Under the pieces are notes generated by a model. The model searched no databases and was not told the DNA's origin. It worked only from the letters and a program-made list of their open reading frames with translations. 5,808 nucleotides of DNA from JAPLKX01 sp035530195 (GTDB lineage: Bacteria; Hydrogenedentota; Hydrogenedentia; Hydrogenedentales; SLHB01), in the NCBI GenBank assembly GCA_035530195.1, contig DATKVG010000179.1, positions 1 through 5,808 of the forward strand. Direction: 5' to 3'. Shown one piece after another: positions 4,729 through 5,808 of the stretch (within the stretch, counting starts at the first letter, position 1; every line of letters starts with the position of its first letter). The translations under genes and the position numbers were made by a program.

Positions 4729-5808
4729 GTGAAAACAGTGTCTGCGACACCGGAGTGTTCAAGCTATCGTTTTCCGTTGTTTCTCGCCGTGGTCCTAATT
4801 GCGGCGGGTTCCCTTCCCTATGCCTACGGCTACTGGCATGCCCAGCCTAGCGAACGTTTCGTGGGGTTCGTTGGGCGCGCCGTCCCGGCCAACAACGAGT
4901 ACCTCATGTTTGCCAAGCAAGCCCAACAGGGCCTGTGGTTGTTCGAGAACCGGCTGACGCCGGAGCCGCTCCCCCGGGCGTATTTCGGGCCGGAATGGTG
5001 GCTATTTGGCCGGGTAGCGCGTTGGACGGGGCTTCCGCTGATTGGCGTTTTCCATTTGCACCGGGCGTTGGCGGCAGTGCTGGTGGTCTTCTCTTGCGCC
5101 TACCTGATTTCCCTTTGCCTGCAAACGGGGTTTCAACGACGTTTGGCCCTGGCGCTCATCGTGTTTGGCTCGGGTTTTGGCTGGATCCCGTGGCTTGGGT
5201 CGAAATTATATGAACACCTTATGCCCCTGGCTGGCCCACTCTTTGGCGCAAACCTGCCCGCATCGCTGAACCTCCCCCCGGTACTAAGCCGCGACATCGA
5301 CGGCGTCATGATCTCCAACTATCTGGTGAACATGCCGCACTTCATGCTGGCCGGCGCGTTCATCGTATTGACCTACGCCTTTCTCCTCGCCGCTGAGCGA
5401 GACGGCGTGCAGCGACGTGGCTATTTTATCCTCAGCGGTCTGTGCGCCATGATTCATTTGCTCATACGGCCGTACGCGTTTCCCGAGATTTGCCTCGTGT
5501 ACGCTCTGTTCTTTGCCTTTATGAGCTACCGCGACGGCCGGTTAAGCTGGGGGCGGTTCTTCAACTACGCAATGATGGCCGTCTGGCTTGTACCGGCGTT
5601 GGCCTACTATCTCATTTTGGCGCACACCAACGCGCTGGGCATCAGCGGGTGGGAGCGCAAATCGGGATACTTTTTCGAGTACATCCTCTGGTATGGCCTG
5701 CCGTTCGTGTTGCTGGCTTTGTACTTCCAGGGGCTGGGATACCACCGCCGGATGACGCAACCTCAATTGCTGATGACGTTGTGGTTCTGCGTGGCGTTCT
5801 TCCTGGCC
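4729..5808 (+). CDS. Polytopic membrane protein, GT-C glycosyltransferase-like (3' end outside window)
   Basis: An open frame of 360 codons runs from GTG 4729 to the window edge with no stop. An in-frame TAA at 4723-4725 limits the start to 4729 or the next GTG at 4738. One hydrophobic helix (about 15-35) is followed by a long, probably extracytoplasmic, loop (37-102). Then come roughly seven or eight more membrane segments (about 104-130, 138-156, 202-222, 232-248, 252-268, 278-298, 318-336, 346 onward). The loop has the style of an uncharacterised GT-C-like membrane family (FVGFVG at 44-49, then NNEYLMFAKQAQQG and FENRLTPEP, and GRVARWTGL at 94-102), and NMPHFMLAG (201-209) fits too. GT-C enzymes transfer sugars from polyprenyl-linked donors, but no catalytic residue can be assigned, so the function is tentative. 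No Shine-Dalgarno precedes the GTG. Base use is less C-biased at third positions than in the GH172 and esterase genes. Confidence 0.8.
   Translation, partial: MKTVSATPECSSYRFPLFLAVVLIAAGSLPYAYGYWHAQPSERFVGFVGRAVPANNEYLMFAKQAQQGLWLFENRLTPEPLPRAYFGPEWWLFGRVARWTGLPLIGVFHLHRALAAVLVVFSCAYLISLCLQTGFQRRLALALIVFGSGFGWIPWLGSKLYEHLMPLAGPLFGANLPASLNLPPVLSRDIDGVMISNYLVNMPHFMLAGAFIVLTYAFLLAAERDGVQRRGYFILSGLCAMIHLLIRPYAFPEICLVYALFFAFMSYRDGRLSWGRFFNYAMMAVWLVPALAYYLILAHTNALGISGWERKSGYFFEYILWYGLPFVLLALYFQGLGYHRRMTQPQLLMTLWFCVAFFLA

Noticed and set aside
4935..5213. A 92-codon frame inside the membrane-protein region
   Set aside because: It overlaps the longer frame from 4729 whose hydrophobic segments and motifs are coherent; the short frame has no recognisable domain.

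Overview
This 5.8-kb bacterial window is GC-rich and holds five protein-coding genes. Four are complete and one runs off the right end. The first gene is a pseudopilin of the 'H-X9-DG' type, a family greatly expanded in Planctomycetes, Verrucomicrobia, Lentisphaerae and Hydrogenedentota. Together with a secreted DUF2961/GH172 glycosidase beside a secreted esterase, this suggests an uncultured or free-living polysaccharide-degrading bacterium of that kind. My best guess is Hydrogenedentota or a PVC-group relative. This rests on gene content and protein style, not on a marker gene.

Layout from left to right. (1) 16-975, + strand: type IV pilin-like/pseudopilin protein with a good Shine-Dalgarno, ended by a strong intrinsic terminator at 1051-1091. 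(2) 1174-2673, + strand: secreted DUF2961 (GH172) glycoside hydrolase. It starts at a GTG behind a clear Shine-Dalgarno, with a possible promoter at 1109-1138. (3) 2673-2752: an imperfect 28-bp inverted repeat with an 8-nt loop, followed by a 13-bp direct repeat of the end of its right arm. This looks like a REP/BIME-type or small mobile palindrome inserted exactly at the GH172 stop codon. (4) 2775-3689, + strand: secreted alpha/beta-hydrolase (BD-FAE/esterase-lipase type) with a complete catalytic triad. (5) 3694-4605, - strand: histone-deacetylase-superfamily amidohydrolase with all expected zinc-binding and catalytic residues. It converges on the esterase with only 4 bp between the stop codons. 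(6) 4606-4728: divergent promoter region. (7) 4729 to the window end, + strand: the first 360 residues of a polytopic membrane protein resembling GT-C-type glycosyltransferase/mannosyltransferase-like proteins. It starts with GTG, and its promoter-like boxes lie so close that the transcript may be leaderless.

How the genes may work together: the GH172 enzyme and the esterase are both exported, lie in the same direction 101 bp apart, and plausibly form a small operon for removing furanosyl sugars and ester groups from a glycan (inference). The pseudopilin is separated from them by a terminator. The deacetylase-like enzyme and the membrane protein are divergent and probably independent; nothing in the sequence ties them to glycan use. 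I saw no tRNA, rRNA, CRISPR array, transposase gene or phage gene. The least ordinary element is the palindrome at 2673-2752.
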